A stretch of DNA of 64,000 bases from Anderseniella sp. Alg231-50 (GTDB lineage Bacteria; Pseudomonadota; Alphaproteobacteria; Rhizobiales; Aestuariivirgaceae): positions 1,922,001 to 1,986,000 of the forward strand of contig NZ_LT703003.1 of assembly GCF_900149695.1 (NCBI RefSeq), in the 5' to 3' direction. This document shows, piece by piece, positions 35,415-44,874 of this stretch. The notes under the pieces were generated by a model that made no database searches, was not told the origin of the DNA, and saw nothing but the letters and a program-made list of their open reading frames with translations. The position numbers and the translations under genes were made by a program. Within the stretch, counting starts at the first letter, position 1. The number at the start of each line of letters is the position of its first letter.

Positions 35415-35827
35415 AAACGACAATTGATGCACACGGCGTATGGTCGCCGCGCGGGCGCGGGTTCGCCATGGGTGTCGTGCAGCCGGAAGGCAAAGTGATC
35501 CATTTTACCGGACAGGTGGCCTGGGACGAGACCGAGCAGATCGTCGGCGAGGGCGATGTTGCCGAGCAGACTCGTCAGTGTTTTCGCAACATTGAACGAG
35601 TGCTGGCCGCAGTTGGCGGCAGGCTGGATGATCTGGTCGCGGTGACAACATATTACACCGACCGGTCACAGCTGCCGCTGATCCAGCAGGTGAGGGCTGA
35701 GTTTCTCGATGCGAACAATGCCCCGACAAGCACATCGATCATGGTTGCGGGCCTGGGCCACGAAGATTTTCTGGTGGAACTGGCGCCGATTGCGGTGGTG
35801 CCTGAAGACCGGTTCATCACGCCCTAG
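35411..35827 (+). CDS. Rid (YjgF/YER057c/UK114) family protein lacking the catalytic Arg
   Basis: A 138-residue protein of the Rid fold (F-T-G-Q-V-A-W-D near the N-terminus and L-A-A-V-G-G-R-L-D-D-L-V). The P-A-R motif that carries the imine-deaminase Arg in RidA reads A-P-T-S-T-S here, so it belongs to an Arg-less Rid subgroup and is unlikely to act as a standard 2-aminoacrylate deaminase. It is translationally coupled to lysR. A role tied to the adjacent operon's metabolite is possible. Confidence 0.85.
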   Translation: MKTTIDAHGVWSPRGRGFAMGVVQPEGKVIHFTGQVAWDETEQIVGEGDVAEQTRQCFRNIERVLAAVGGRLDDLVAVTTYYTDRSQLPLIQQVRAEFLDANNAPTSTSIMVAGLGHEDFLVELAPIAVVPEDRFITP

Positions 35828-36555
35828 GCAGCCGCTGCGTCCGCTGAAGCGGGAACCGGTGCCCGGCTGGCCGTTTCCGACATGGACACCAGTTTCGATC
35901 GCAGATGATTGGCCATGTTCTGCTCAAGCACGGCGCCGATGTCCGGGTTCCTCTGCACGAAGGCACGCAGTTTGTCCGCCTCGAACCGGATCAGGTGCAT
36001 TTTCTCCGCGACCTCGACGGTTGCGGTCGCCGGTTCTCCCGACAGGTAGGTTATCTCTCCAATGGCCATGCCGGCGCCGGACGTGGCGATAGTCTTGTCG
36101 GCCACAATCACTTTGGCCTTTCCGCTCGCGACAAAGCTGAGATGATCGACCGGCTCGCCTTCATGAGTAAGTACGGTGCCCGGGTCCGCGGTCAGCCACA
36201 TGCCGTTGTCCAGCAGTGCCCGGGCCCGGTGCTCCGGCAGCCCGTTTGCCATATGGCGGATGAACAGGCGTTCCTGATCGGAAAAGCGTGAAGTGACACC
36301 CAGCACATACATGCGGGTGATGCCGATGATGCTGATCGTGATCCAGGTAACCTGAATGACTGCCGACGACAGGTTGAAATCCTGCATCAGGCTTGCCAGC
36401 ACGCAGGACGCTGCGATCAGGCAGACAGTGGGATAGACATAACCCTGACCCCGGACGAAGCCCGTCTGCAAGGCAGTATAGTTGGCGATGTAGAGGGAAA
36501 CACCGACGATGCCGATGGCGTTGAAGATATCCAGGTCGGTAAACAACTCCCGCAT
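35824..36555 (-). CDS. Membrane cyclic-nucleotide-binding protein (CBU_0592-like N-domain), paralogue 1
   Basis: A 243-residue protein. Three hydrophobic helices occupy residues about 8-80 (G-I-V-G-V-S-L-Y..., A-A-S-C-V-L-A-S-L, W-I-T-I-S-I-I-G-I), resembling the CBU_0592-type membrane domain. A cyclic-nucleotide-binding beta roll follows (about 95-215, P-G-T-V-L-T-H-E-G-E-P, A-I-G-E-I-T-Y-L-S-G-E-P-A-T-A-T-V). No DNA-binding HTH is present, so it is not a CRP transcription factor. It is convergent with RidA (4-bp overlap) and a tandem duplicate of the gene at 36735. Confidence 0.8.
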   Translation of the reverse strand: MRELFTDLDIFNAIGIVGVSLYIANYTALQTGFVRGQGYVYPTVCLIAASCVLASLMQDFNLSSAVIQVTWITISIIGITRMYVLGVTSRFSDQERLFIRHMANGLPEHRARALLDNGMWLTADPGTVLTHEGEPVDHLSFVASGKAKVIVADKTIATSGAGMAIGEITYLSGEPATATVEVAEKMHLIRFEADKLRAFVQRNPDIGAVLEQNMANHLRSKLVSMSETASRAPVPASADAAAA

Positions 36556-36734
36556 CGAATGTTACCTTCGAAACTGCTTTGGTTACGCGAACGCTTCGTT
36601 TGGTGAGCGTTCGACCTCTGACAGTCAACACAACCACAGGTGGCAGGTCTGTGCTAAATGCCACGCAAGTGTCTGCGGGGGAACAGTTGCATCGATGTTC
36701 CGGCCGGTCGCGGCTGGTCGTTTGAAGGCCGGAG

Positions 36735-37466
36735 CTAGGCTGCTGCCGGTTTCCTGGAAGCAGTAGCCGGCTTCTTGCTGGCGGTTTCCGACATGGAGAC
36801 CAGTTTGGAGCGCAGGTGGTTGGCCATGTTCTGCTCAAGTATGGCGCCGATGTCCTCGTTTTTGAGAACAAAGGCACGCAGCTTGTCGGCGTTGAACCGG
36901 AGCAGTTGCATTTGCCCGGTCACCTGCACGGTTGCAGTAGCCGGAGCGCCGGTCCGGTAGGTCACCTCGCCGATCACCGCGCCGGTGCTCGTTGTGGCTA
37001 TCGCCTTGCCGTCAACAATGACCTGGGCCTCGCCGGAGGCCAGGTAGCACAGATCATCCACCGGTTTTCCCTGCCGGGTCAGCACGGTGCCCGGTTTCGC
37101 CGTCATCCACAGGCCGGTATCCAGCAGAGCGCGGGCACGCTGGCGAGGCAGGCCGGCCAGCACGTCACCGATAAACAACAGTTCATTGTCGCTGAAACTC
37201 AGGCGTGACTGCACGACGTACATGCGCACAATGCCGACGAGGCTGATGGTGATCCACGAAATCTGGATGATGGCGGACGACAGGTTGAAATGCTGCATCA
37301 GGCTGATGAGGACACAGGAAGCTGCAGCCATGTTGATGGCAGGATAGAGATACCCCTGGCCGCGCAGGAAACCTGTCTGCAAAGCAGCGTACGAGCCCAG
37401 ATATAGTGAAACACCCAATATACCGATAGCGTTGACCAAATCTGCGTTGGCCACAAAATCCGACAT
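36735..37466 (-). CDS. Membrane cyclic-nucleotide-binding protein, paralogue 2
   Basis: A 243-residue protein with the same layout as its neighbour: three N-terminal helices, then a cNMP-binding roll (T-V-L-T-R-Q-G-K-P, V-I-G-E-V-T-Y-R-T-G-A-P-A-T-A). Shared blocks such as A-L-Q-T-G-F, S-L-M-Q, F-N-L-S-S-A and E-Q-N-M-A-N-H-L-R-S-K-L-V-S-M-S-E-T-A-S show a recent tandem duplication. The 179-bp gap between the copies has nothing else visible. The C-tail is A/P/K-rich and variable. No downstream output domain is seen, so it may act as a cAMP sensor coupled through the membrane domain. Confidence 0.8.
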   Translation of the reverse strand: MSDFVANADLVNAIGILGVSLYLGSYAALQTGFLRGQGYLYPAINMAAASCVLISLMQHFNLSSAIIQISWITISLVGIVRMYVVQSRLSFSDNELLFIGDVLAGLPRQRARALLDTGLWMTAKPGTVLTRQGKPVDDLCYLASGEAQVIVDGKAIATTSTGAVIGEVTYRTGAPATATVQVTGQMQLLRFNADKLRAFVLKNEDIGAILEQNMANHLRSKLVSMSETASKKPATASRKPAAA

Positions 37467-37638
37467 TCCCCGGCTCCCTCAAGCGCCACTTGTATGCGTG
37501 GCTTGTAATTATGGGTTGTACGTTACGGCAATTCTGCAATCTACGCTATAGTCGAATGGACGAGTGTACAGAACTTATCCGAGGCCGGGCGATGCACGGG
37601 TTTGCTTCAAAGCGAACAGGCCGGGTAGGGTGGATTTC

Positions 37639-38154
37639 ATGACACAGGCGATTCGCATTATCGGCATTGATCCGGGGCTGAGGCACACCGGCTGGGGCAT
37701 TGTGACGGCTGAAGGCACACGGCTTTCCTATGTGGCGGATGGTACCATCAAATCTGATGCCACCTCCTTGCTTTCGGACCGGTTGATGCAGTTGCACGAG
37801 AAGCTTTCAGAAGTGGTCAGCGGCTACGAACCTGATGAGGCAGCGGTGGAGGAAACCTTTGTCAACAAGGATGCCCGCGCCACGCTGAAACTTGGCCAGG
37901 CCCGCGGTATCGCCATGCTGGTGCCGGCGCAAGCCGGATTGCGGGTGGCCGAATATGCACCCAACCTGGTGAAGAAAACCGTGGTCGGGGCAGGACATGC
38001 CGACAAGCACCAGATACAGGCAATGGTGAAAATACTGCTGCCGAAGTGTACGCCGAACTCTGCGGATTCGGCCGATGCCCTGGCGATTGCCATATGTCAT
38101 GCGCAGCATCGCGGACCGGCATCACTGGCCGCAGCATTGAAGGCAGCAGGATGA
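37639..38154 (+). CDS. ruvC: Holliday junction resolvase RuvC
   Basis: A 171-residue endonuclease starting at the ATG 37639 ([14 protein letters not shown]). The catalytic acidic residues are in G-I-D-P-G-L, V-E-E-T-F, and D-S-A-D-A-L-A-I-A near the C-terminus. It cuts junctions after RuvAB branch migration. It overlaps ruvA by 4 bp (ATGA). A longer upstream frame is ignored because orthologues start here. Confidence 0.96.
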   Translation: MTQAIRIIGIDPGLRHTGWGIVTAEGTRLSYVADGTIKSDATSLLSDRLMQLHEKLSEVVSGYEPDEAAVEETFVNKDARATLKLGQARGIAMLVPAQAGLRVAEYAPNLVKKTVVGAGHADKHQIQAMVKILLPKCTPNSADSADALAIAICHAQHRGPASLAAALKAAG

Positions 38155-38765
38155 TCGGCAGGCTTAAAGGTATCGTGGATGAGTATGGCGATGATCATGT
38201 CATCCTGGACGTGGGCGGTGTCGGCTATCACGTGGCGTGTTCGACGAAAACACTGGCCGCGCTGCCGTCGCCCGGTGAGGCGGCGGTGCTGCACACCGAA
38301 ATGCTGGTATCTGAAAATTCAATCCGGCTGGTCGGATTTTCCAGCGAGGCTGAACGCGGCTGGTTCCGTCTGCTGGATAATGTACAGGGCGTCGGCACCA
38401 AGGTGTCACTGGCGTTGCTGTCCACCTTGACCACGGCGGAGCTGACCAATGCCATTGCCCTCGGCGACAAGGCGATGGTCGGCCGCGCCAATGGCGTGGG
38501 GCCAAAGCTGGCACAGCGCATTGTCACAGAACTGAAAGACAAGGCCCCGGCATTTTCCGGCGGAGATGCGGCGCTGGCCGCGGTGTCAGGCGCGCTTGAC
38601 GCACCACGCCCGACCGCAGCGGCGGAAGCCGTCTCGGCACTGGTCAACCTGGGCTACGGGCAGTCACAGGCAGGCGCGGCGGTGTCCGCCGCCATGCGCG
38701 AGGCGGGCGAGGATGCCGCCACTGAAACCCTGATCCGGCTCGGTCTGAAGGAGTTGGCGCGGTGA
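38151..38765 (+). CDS. ruvA: Holliday junction DNA helicase RuvA
   Basis: A 204-residue protein starting M-I-G-R-L-K-G-I-V, with the helix-hairpin-helix repeats ([10 protein letters not shown] and [12 protein letters not shown]) that bind junction DNA and the C-terminal domain that contacts RuvB. It overlaps ruvC and ruvB by 4 bp each. Confidence 0.96.
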   Translation: MIGRLKGIVDEYGDDHVILDVGGVGYHVACSTKTLAALPSPGEAAVLHTEMLVSENSIRLVGFSSEAERGWFRLLDNVQGVGTKVSLALLSTLTTAELTNAIALGDKAMVGRANGVGPKLAQRIVTELKDKAPAFSGGDAALAAVSGALDAPRPTAAAEAVSALVNLGYGQSQAGAAVSAAMREAGEDAATETLIRLGLKELAR

Positions 38766-39805
38766 ACGATCGTCTGATAGAGCCCGTCAAACGCGGTGAG
38801 GATGAGTTTGACACTCACCTCAGGCCTCAGGTGCTGGACGAGTTTATCGGCCAGCGCCAGGCCAAGTCCAATCTGAAAGTGTTTATTGAAGCGGCCCGCA
38901 CGCGTGGCGAGGCGTTGGATCATGTGCTGTTTGCCGGGCCCCCTGGGCTTGGGAAAACCACGCTGGCGCAGATCGTGTCGCGCGAACTGGGGGTGAATTT
39001 CAAGGCGACGTCCGGTCCCGTTATCGCCAAGGCCGGTGACCTGGCCGCGCTTCTGACCAATCTTGAAGACCGTGACGTGCTGTTTATCGACGAGATCCAC
39101 CGGCTCAACCCGGCGGTGGAAGAAGTGCTGTACCCGGCGATGGAGGACTTCCAGCTTGACCTGATTATCGGGGAAGGCCCGGCGGCCCGCTCGGTGCGCA
39201 TTGACCTGGCCAAGTTTACCCTCGTCGGTGCCACGACGCGTACGGGGCTCCTGACCACGCCTTTGCGCGACCGGTTCGGCATTCCGGTCAGACTCAACTT
39301 TTACGAAGAAGATGAACTGCTCGATATCGTGACACGCGGCGCGCGGGTGCTTGGCCTTGCCATGACCGAAGACGGCGCGCTTGAGGTTGCCCGCCGGGCC
39401 CGCGGCACGCCGCGCATCGCCGGGCGGTTGCTCCGGCGGGTGCGGGACTTTGCCTCCGTCGACGGTACCGAGCAGGTCGACCGGCAGGCTGCCGACAAGG
39501 CATTGCAGCGGCTGGAAGTGGACAGTCTCGGCCTGGACGCGCTGGATCACCGTTACCTGAAGTGCATCGCAATCAACTTCGGCGGCGGACCTGTGGGCAT
39601 TGAAACCATTGCAGCGTCTTTGTCGGAACCGCGCGATGCCATTGAAGAGATCATCGAGCCCTATCTCATCCAGCAGGGCTTCGTGAACCGCACGCCGCGC
39701 GGACGCATCCTGACCCCGCATGCGTTCAAGCACCTGGGGTTGGCAACACCTGACCTGCTGGCCACCCGGCAGGTGGAACTGTTCGAGGATGATGACCCGG
39801 CATGA
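38762..39805 (+). CDS. ruvB: Holliday junction DNA helicase RuvB
   Basis: A 347-residue AAA+ ATPase with Walker [10 protein letters not shown], Walker B F-I-D-E-I-H-R and sensor 1 G-A-T-T-R-T-G, followed by the winged-helix C-domain (T-P-R-G-R-I-L-T). The start codon is GTG (38762) overlapping the ruvA stop. It drives branch migration. Confidence 0.97.
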   Translation: MNDRLIEPVKRGEDEFDTHLRPQVLDEFIGQRQAKSNLKVFIEAARTRGEALDHVLFAGPPGLGKTTLAQIVSRELGVNFKATSGPVIAKAGDLAALLTNLEDRDVLFIDEIHRLNPAVEEVLYPAMEDFQLDLIIGEGPAARSVRIDLAKFTLVGATTRTGLLTTPLRDRFGIPVRLNFYEEDELLDIVTRGARVLGLAMTEDGALEVARRARGTPRIAGRLLRRVRDFASVDGTEQVDRQAADKALQRLEVDSLGLDALDHRYLKCIAINFGGGPVGIETIAASLSEPRDAIEEIIEPYLIQQGFVNRTPRGRILTPHAFKHLGLATPDLLATRQVELFEDDDPA

Positions 39806-40221
39806 GTTTGTCCGGTCATCTCAAAGACGGTGTTCATCACCTCGATATCCGCGTCTATTTCGAGGACACTGATTTTTCGGGCATTGTCTATCACGCCAAC
39901 TATCTGAAGTTCTGCGAGCGTGGCCGGTCCGACATGCTGCGCCTCGCAGGCGTACATCACTCAGACCTTGCCGGTGACGGCATGCATTTCGTGGTGCGGC
40001 GCATGGAGTGCGATTTCAGGGCGTCGGCGCGAATCGATGACGCTGTGTGCGTAGACACGCGGCTGAAGCGGGCATCTGGTGCAAAACTGGTTCTGGTGCA
40101 AACGGTAAAACTCGCCGAAAAGGTGCTTTTTGAGGCGGAAGTAACACTTGCGCTGGTCAACGGCGCCGGGCGGCCACAGCGAATTCCACCTGAAATGATG
40201 CGCGCAATGTCGCAAGCGTGA
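39802..40221 (+). CDS. ybgC: YbgC-type acyl-CoA thioesterase of the Tol-Pal cluster
   Basis: A 139-residue hotdog-fold thioesterase with the catalytic motif [19 protein letters not shown]. YbgC hydrolyses acyl-CoA at the membrane and is the usual first gene beside tolQ. It overlaps ruvB by 4 bp and is separated from tolQ by 196 bp carrying a CtrA-like motif. Confidence 0.94.
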   Translation: MSLSGHLKDGVHHLDIRVYFEDTDFSGIVYHANYLKFCERGRSDMLRLAGVHHSDLAGDGMHFVVRRMECDFRASARIDDAVCVDTRLKRASGAKLVLVQTVKLAEKVLFEAEVTLALVNGAGRPQRIPPEMMRAMSQA

Positions 40222-40241
40222 ATGCACTGATGGCGTTGAAA

Positions 40242-40256
40242 GTAACCTTCTGTTAA
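40242..40256. promoter_or_regulatory. Near-match CtrA box upstream of tolQ
   Basis: GTAA (40242-40245), 7-nt spacer, TTAAC (40253-40257): one mismatch from the CtrA consensus. It lies 162 bp upstream of tolQ in the noncoding gap after ybgC, where the tol-pal promoter should be. Confidence 0.35.
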
Positions 40257-40417
40257 CTAATGCAGCGTTGAGTGCCTGTGGAAACGGGAGAGGGGTTTGT
40301 GTGGGTTTCAACGCCGCAGTTTCGACAAAGTGAGCAGGCTTTTGAAGCCCGCCAAATCATAGAGAATCATTTATTGTCGTCCGTTTGGGTGGGCGCGTGA
40401 ATTAGAGCAGGCACAAT

Positions 40418-41125
40418 ATGGAAGTCAAAGTGGGGGACCTTGCGGCGCAGACCGACCAGTTCGGGCTGTTCAATCTGTTCCTGATCGCGTCGCCAATGGT
40501 CAAGCTGGTCATGATCGGCCTGGTTGTGGCGTCTATCCTGTGCTGGGGCATTGTCTTTGAGAAATGGCTGGCCGTGCGCAAGATGAAAGCCTCGATGGAC
40601 AAGTTCGAGCAACTGTTCTGGTCGGGCCAGTCACTGGAAGACCTTTACCTGACGCTGGGCCCGCGCAACAACAAGGGCATGGCGGCGCTGTTCATGTCGG
40701 CCATGCGCGAATGGAAACGGTCACAGGATTCGGCCATGCGGGCAGGTTTTGCCGGTGTGCAGATGCGGATCAACAAGGTGATGGACGTACAGTTGCAAAA
40801 GGAAATGTCGAAGCTGGAACAGCGGCTGCTGGTGCTGGCAACGGTCGGATCGACTGCGCCGTTCATTGGACTGTTCGGCACGGTGTGGGGTATCATGAAC
40901 TCTTTCCGGGCCATCGGCGTATCCAAGAACACCAATCTTGCGGTGGTGGCACCGGGCCTGGCGGAAGCGCTGTTTGCAACGGCGCTCGGCCTGCTGGCGG
41001 CGATCCCGGCGGTAATGTTTTACAACAAGTATTCCAGCGACATCGGCAAGATCGCCGCCCGGCTGGAGAACTTTGCAGACGAATTTGGCTCGATTATCTC
41101 GCGCCAGCTTGATGAGCGCATGTAG
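40418..41125 (+). CDS. tolQ: Tol-Pal system protein TolQ
   Basis: A 235-residue inner-membrane proton channel subunit. Three helices are seen at about 28-48, 133-155 (A-P-F-I-G-L-F-G-T-V-W-G-I-M) and 165-190. It forms the TolQ5-TolR2 motor that energises TolA during constriction. It heads the tolQRAB-pal-cpoB series, all in one direction. Confidence 0.95.
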   Translation: MEVKVGDLAAQTDQFGLFNLFLIASPMVKLVMIGLVVASILCWGIVFEKWLAVRKMKASMDKFEQLFWSGQSLEDLYLTLGPRNNKGMAALFMSAMREWKRSQDSAMRAGFAGVQMRINKVMDVQLQKEMSKLEQRLLVLATVGSTAPFIGLFGTVWGIMNSFRAIGVSKNTNLAVVAPGLAEALFATALGLLAAIPAVMFYNKYSSDIGKIAARLENFADEFGSIISRQLDERM

Positions 41126-41158
41126 CGCGACCGGTCGGCTTAAGACAGTGGAGAGATC

Positions 41159-41623
41159 ATGGCAGGAGGATTGGTAGGCGGGAGCAGCGGCGGCAGACGG
41201 CGCCGGCGTTCGTCCGGTTTCGCACCGATGAGCGAAATCAACGTCACACCTTTCGTTGATGTGATGTTGGTGCTGCTGATCGTGTTCATGGTGGCGGCAC
41301 CGCTGCTCAATGTATCGGTGCCCATTGACTTGCCTGAAAACAAGGCAGAGCAGACGCCGGGCGAGAAGCAGGACCCGATTACCATTTCAATCGATGCAGA
41401 CGGCAAGATCTATATCGGCGATACCGAGGTTTCCGCCGACACACTCGCGCCAAAATTGACCGCCATTGCACAAAGCAGACAATCAGAGGCCGAAACCAAG
41501 GACCAGCGTGTTCGCGTCCGTGGTGACAAGGGGGTGAATTACGGCCTGGTGATGCAGGTCATCGGCGAACTGAACGCGAGTGGTTTTCGGCGTATTGACC
41601 TGTTAAGCAACCCTCAGAATTAG
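41159..41623 (+). CDS. tolR: Tol-Pal system protein TolR
   Basis: A 154-residue protein with a G/S/R-rich cytoplasmic tail, one transmembrane helix (about 30-50) carrying the proton-sensing Asp in N-V-T-P-F-V-D-V-M-L-V-L-L, and a periplasmic domain. The ExbD/TolR signature P-I-D-L-P is just after the helix. Confidence 0.95.
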   Translation: MAGGLVGGSSGGRRRRRSSGFAPMSEINVTPFVDVMLVLLIVFMVAAPLLNVSVPIDLPENKAEQTPGEKQDPITISIDADGKIYIGDTEVSADTLAPKLTAIAQSRQSEAETKDQRVRVRGDKGVNYGLVMQVIGELNASGFRRIDLLSNPQN

Positions 41624-41654
41624 GGCCGGGACCCTTAAAGGTGAGCTAGAGCAT

Positions 41655-42614
41655 ATGCGGATCAACTGGAGTTTGCTGACTTCCTTTGCGGTGCACGCCG
41701 CCATCCTGCTGATGGCGATCGTGGTGTTGCCGTCGCCGGAACAGCATAACATTCCCGAACCGCCGCCGATTGCCGTCAATATCGATGACTTCCAGGACGT
41801 GGCCAAACGGGCCAACCAGACGACCGAAGAGGTCAAGAAGGATCCGGAACCGCAGGACAAGCCCAAGGTTCAGAGGGTCGAGAAAAAGATAGAGCGCCCG
41901 ACGCCTAAGCCTGCCAAGGAAATCAAGCAGGCAGCGCGTGAGCCGCAAGCCCAGCCTGAGCCGGAACCAAAGCCTGAGCCCAAGCCTGAACCGAAGCAGG
42001 CGGAACCGACACCGCCCGATCCCACTCCGCTTGAAGAACTGATAAAGAAGACAGAGGAAGTTGCACCAGACCCGAAACCGGTCGAAGAACCAAAGAAGGC
42101 GGAACGCAAGCCGGTTCCCAAGCCGCGGGTGAAACCCAAGCCGCCAAAGAAAATTGTAAAGAAGAAAAAGCAGGAGGAGTTCAAGCTGGACGATATTGCT
42201 GCCCTGCTCAACAAGACCGATGAGGAAAAGGCTGCGCCCAGCGACCAAACCGATACCGGAACCCCCCTGCAGGGTCTGCAAAACCTGAGCGGCGAGGACC
42301 GGCAGGTAACGGCAACAGCGCTTGACTGGTTGCGGCAGCGGGTGGGCCAGTGCTGGTCAATCCCGGCCGGCGCACGCGACGCGGCGGGTTTGATCGTGAC
42401 CTTGCGCTTCCAGCTCGACATCAACGGCAACCTGACGGCTCAGCCTCTGATCGAGCAGGTGACCAATCATCCGGCCGCCCAGGCGGCGGCACGCTCTGCC
42501 CTTGCAGCATTGATCCAGTGCCAGCCATACGACAGAATGCCCAAGGAAACCCATAGTTTGTGGGCGGATATAAGAATGAAATTCGATCCCAGCGTGATGG
42601 TCGGGCTGAATTGA
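41655..42614 (+). CDS. tolA: Tol-Pal system protein TolA
   Basis: A 319-residue protein. One N-terminal transmembrane helix (about 4-25) is followed by a long E/P/K-rich extended region (about 55-185, repeats of K-P-E-P), and then a C-terminal TonB/TolA-like domain (W-L-R-Q-R-V-G-Q-C-W-S-I-P ... L-R-F-Q-L-D-I-N-G). TolA spans the periplasm from TolQR to TolB/Pal. The proline runs are candidate EF-P dependent sites. Confidence 0.9.
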   Translation: MRINWSLLTSFAVHAAILLMAIVVLPSPEQHNIPEPPPIAVNIDDFQDVAKRANQTTEEVKKDPEPQDKPKVQRVEKKIERPTPKPAKEIKQAAREPQAQPEPEPKPEPKPEPKQAEPTPPDPTPLEELIKKTEEVAPDPKPVEEPKKAERKPVPKPRVKPKPPKKIVKKKKQEEFKLDDIAALLNKTDEEKAAPSDQTDTGTPLQGLQNLSGEDRQVTATALDWLRQRVGQCWSIPAGARDAAGLIVTLRFQLDINGNLTAQPLIEQVTNHPAAQAAARSALAALIQCQPYDRMPKETHSLWADIRMKFDPSVMVGLN

Positions 42615-42627
42615 GTAGGGAACCTCT

Positions 42628-43977
42628 ATGAAACGAATGACGGTAAGAACAAGCGGTTTGTCGCTGGCAATCCTGCAGCGTGCTATTGCGACAGCGTTGA
42701 TCTGGGTCGGACTGGTGCTGCCTGCTCATGCGGTGCTGGAAGTTGACATCAACCAGGGGCAGGTGGACCCGATCGCTATCGCCTTGCCGAATTTCGGCGG
42801 CGCCGATCCGCAGTCCCAGAAATATGGCATAGATATCACCACCATCATCGGCAACAACCTGGAACGGTCCGGCCTGTTCCGGCCGCTGCCGCAGAACTCG
42901 TACCTGCAGCAGGTTGTCGATTTCAATGCCCAGCCGCAGTTTGTCGACTGGCAGACCATTCAGGCACGTGCACTTGTTACGGGGCAGGCCGTCATCCTGG
43001 GCGATGGCCGCATCCGCGCTGATTTCCGCCTGTGGGATGTCTATGGCCAGAGCCAGATACTTGGCCTGCAGTTTGTCACGACGCAAAAGAACTGGCGCCG
43101 TATCGGGCACCTGATCTCTGATGCCATCTACAAGGCGATGACAGGCGAAGAAGGCTATTTTGACAGCCGTATCGTCTACATCGCCGAGAGCGGGCCGAAA
43201 AACCAGCGCAAGAAGGTTCTGACCATCATGGACCAGGACGGGTTCAATACGCGCGAACTGACCAATGGCAATGATCTGGTGCTGACGCCCCGCTTCTCGC
43301 CGACATCGCAGGAAATCACCTACATGTCCTTCGCCGGCGGCCGGCCACGGGTTTATCTGTACAACATCGATACCCGCCAGCGCGAAGTGGTCGGCGAGTT
43401 TCCCAATATGAGTTTCAGCCCGAGATTTTCGCCCGATGGCCAGAAAGTGATCATGAGCCTGCAGGAAGGCGGCAACTCCAATATCTACGAGATGGACTTG
43501 CGGACCCGGAGGCTGCGCCAGTTGACCAACACGGCAGCTATTGATACTGCACCGTCTTATTCGCAGGATGGACGCCGTATCGTATTTGAAAGTGACCGTG
43601 ACGGTGGACAACAGATTTATGTGATGAATGCCGACGGATCCGGCCAGCAGCGCATATCGTTCGGTAGAGGGCGTTATTCGACGCCTGTCTGGTCACCGCG
43701 CGGTGATAATATTGCCTTTACCCGGTTTGGCGCGGGCCGATTTTCCATCGGTGTGATGCGTCCGGACGGTTCTGGTGAGAGAATATTAACCGAAGGTTTC
43801 CATAATGAAGGGCCAACATGGTCTCCAAATGGGAGGGTGATCATGTTCTTCCGGGAATCGGGAGGAGAAAACGGGGGTGCAAAAATGTTTTCGGTGGACC
43901 TGACGGGTTATAACGAACGCCCGGTACCGACACCGACTTTTGCATCTGATCCGGCATGGTCGCCTCTTCTCAGATAA
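42628..43977 (+). CDS. tolB: Tol-Pal system protein TolB
   Basis: A 449-residue periplasmic protein. After a signal peptide (about 1-36, ending A-H-A) comes an N-terminal alpha/beta domain that binds TolA, then a six-bladed propeller shown by repeated S-P-D-G, S-x-D-G-R-R-I and W-S-P-N-G-R motifs that binds Pal. The gap to tolA is 13 bp. Confidence 0.95.
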   Translation: MKRMTVRTSGLSLAILQRAIATALIWVGLVLPAHAVLEVDINQGQVDPIAIALPNFGGADPQSQKYGIDITTIIGNNLERSGLFRPLPQNSYLQQVVDFNAQPQFVDWQTIQARALVTGQAVILGDGRIRADFRLWDVYGQSQILGLQFVTTQKNWRRIGHLISDAIYKAMTGEEGYFDSRIVYIAESGPKNQRKKVLTIMDQDGFNTRELTNGNDLVLTPRFSPTSQEITYMSFAGGRPRVYLYNIDTRQREVVGEFPNMSFSPRFSPDGQKVIMSLQEGGNSNIYEMDLRTRRLRQLTNTAAIDTAPSYSQDGRRIVFESDRDGGQQIYVMNADGSGQQRISFGRGRYSTPVWSPRGDNIAFTRFGAGRFSIGVMRPDGSGERILTEGFHNEGPTWSPNGRVIMFFRESGGENGGAKMFSVDLTGYNERPVPTPTFASDPAWSPLLR

Positions 43978-44144
43978 CCGGAAATTGAACTGCGCACTGG
44001 ACAGATATTGGCATGTATTGTCATAAATCTGCCATCACAAGGGTCGATTGGCCCGTCATGAATTTGCCGCGTTGCGTTTGAGCCTGGTGGGGCTGGCTTT
44101 GCAACAAGCGGGTGGACAACTGGATGCCACAAGGAGTGGGATAA

Positions 44145-44648
44145 ATGTTTCGCAACAATGCAGGCCGCAAGGTCGCACTTGCATTCGTAGGAATGCTGGT
44201 GCTGGCCGGGTGCTCGAAATCAGAAAAACCTGATTTGCTGTCACAAAGCCCTAACAATGCGACCCGGGTTGCACCGGGCTCTGAACGGGATTTCATCGTT
44301 AATGTCGGTGATCGCATCTACTTCCTGGTGGACCAGACCACGTTGACGCCTGAGGGCATGGAAACGCTGCGCCGCCAGGCCCAGTGGCTGGCACAATATC
44401 CGAACGTTACCATCCAGGTCGAGGGCCATGCCGATGAGCGCGGCACGCGTGAGTACAATATTGCGCTGTCTGCCCGCCGGTCCACAGCGACCCGCGAGTT
44501 CCTGATATCACAAGGTGTGTCGGCGCAACGTGTCGCCACGCTTGCCTATGGCAAGGAGCGCCCCGTCGCGCTTTGCGATGCGGAAAGCTGCTGGGCGCAG
44601 AACCGCCGGGCCGTAACTGCCATAACAGGTGGTGCATCCCCTGGTTGA
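44145..44648 (+). CDS. pal: Peptidoglycan-associated lipoprotein Pal
   Basis: A 167-residue lipoprotein. The lipobox L-A-G-C puts the lipidated Cys at about 23. The OmpA-like domain follows (V-E-G-H-A-D-E-R-G-T-R-E-Y-N-I-A-L-S-A-R-R) and binds diaminopimelate in peptidoglycan. The 167-bp gap after tolB may hold a separate promoter. Confidence 0.96.
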   Translation: MFRNNAGRKVALAFVGMLVLAGCSKSEKPDLLSQSPNNATRVAPGSERDFIVNVGDRIYFLVDQTTLTPEGMETLRRQAQWLAQYPNVTIQVEGHADERGTREYNIALSARRSTATREFLISQGVSAQRVATLAYGKERPVALCDAESCWAQNRRAVTAITGGASPG

Positions 44649-44874
44649 TGCCGGATTACCGGGCGACTTTATGTGTTGAACGGCTCGCGGCGCGCCCGCG
44701 GGCCTTTCTGCATAGCAAGCCTGAAACGGCTATCTGTCCAAGTTTGACCGGATTTAGCGGGCAAATTGAACGGATATTGACTTGTGACTGAACCAAACCC
44801 GGATTGAGAAATCAGCCGGACACCGTTACAATTCTATTCCATCGGCACACAAATTCGCTTGAGGGACTGCATTC

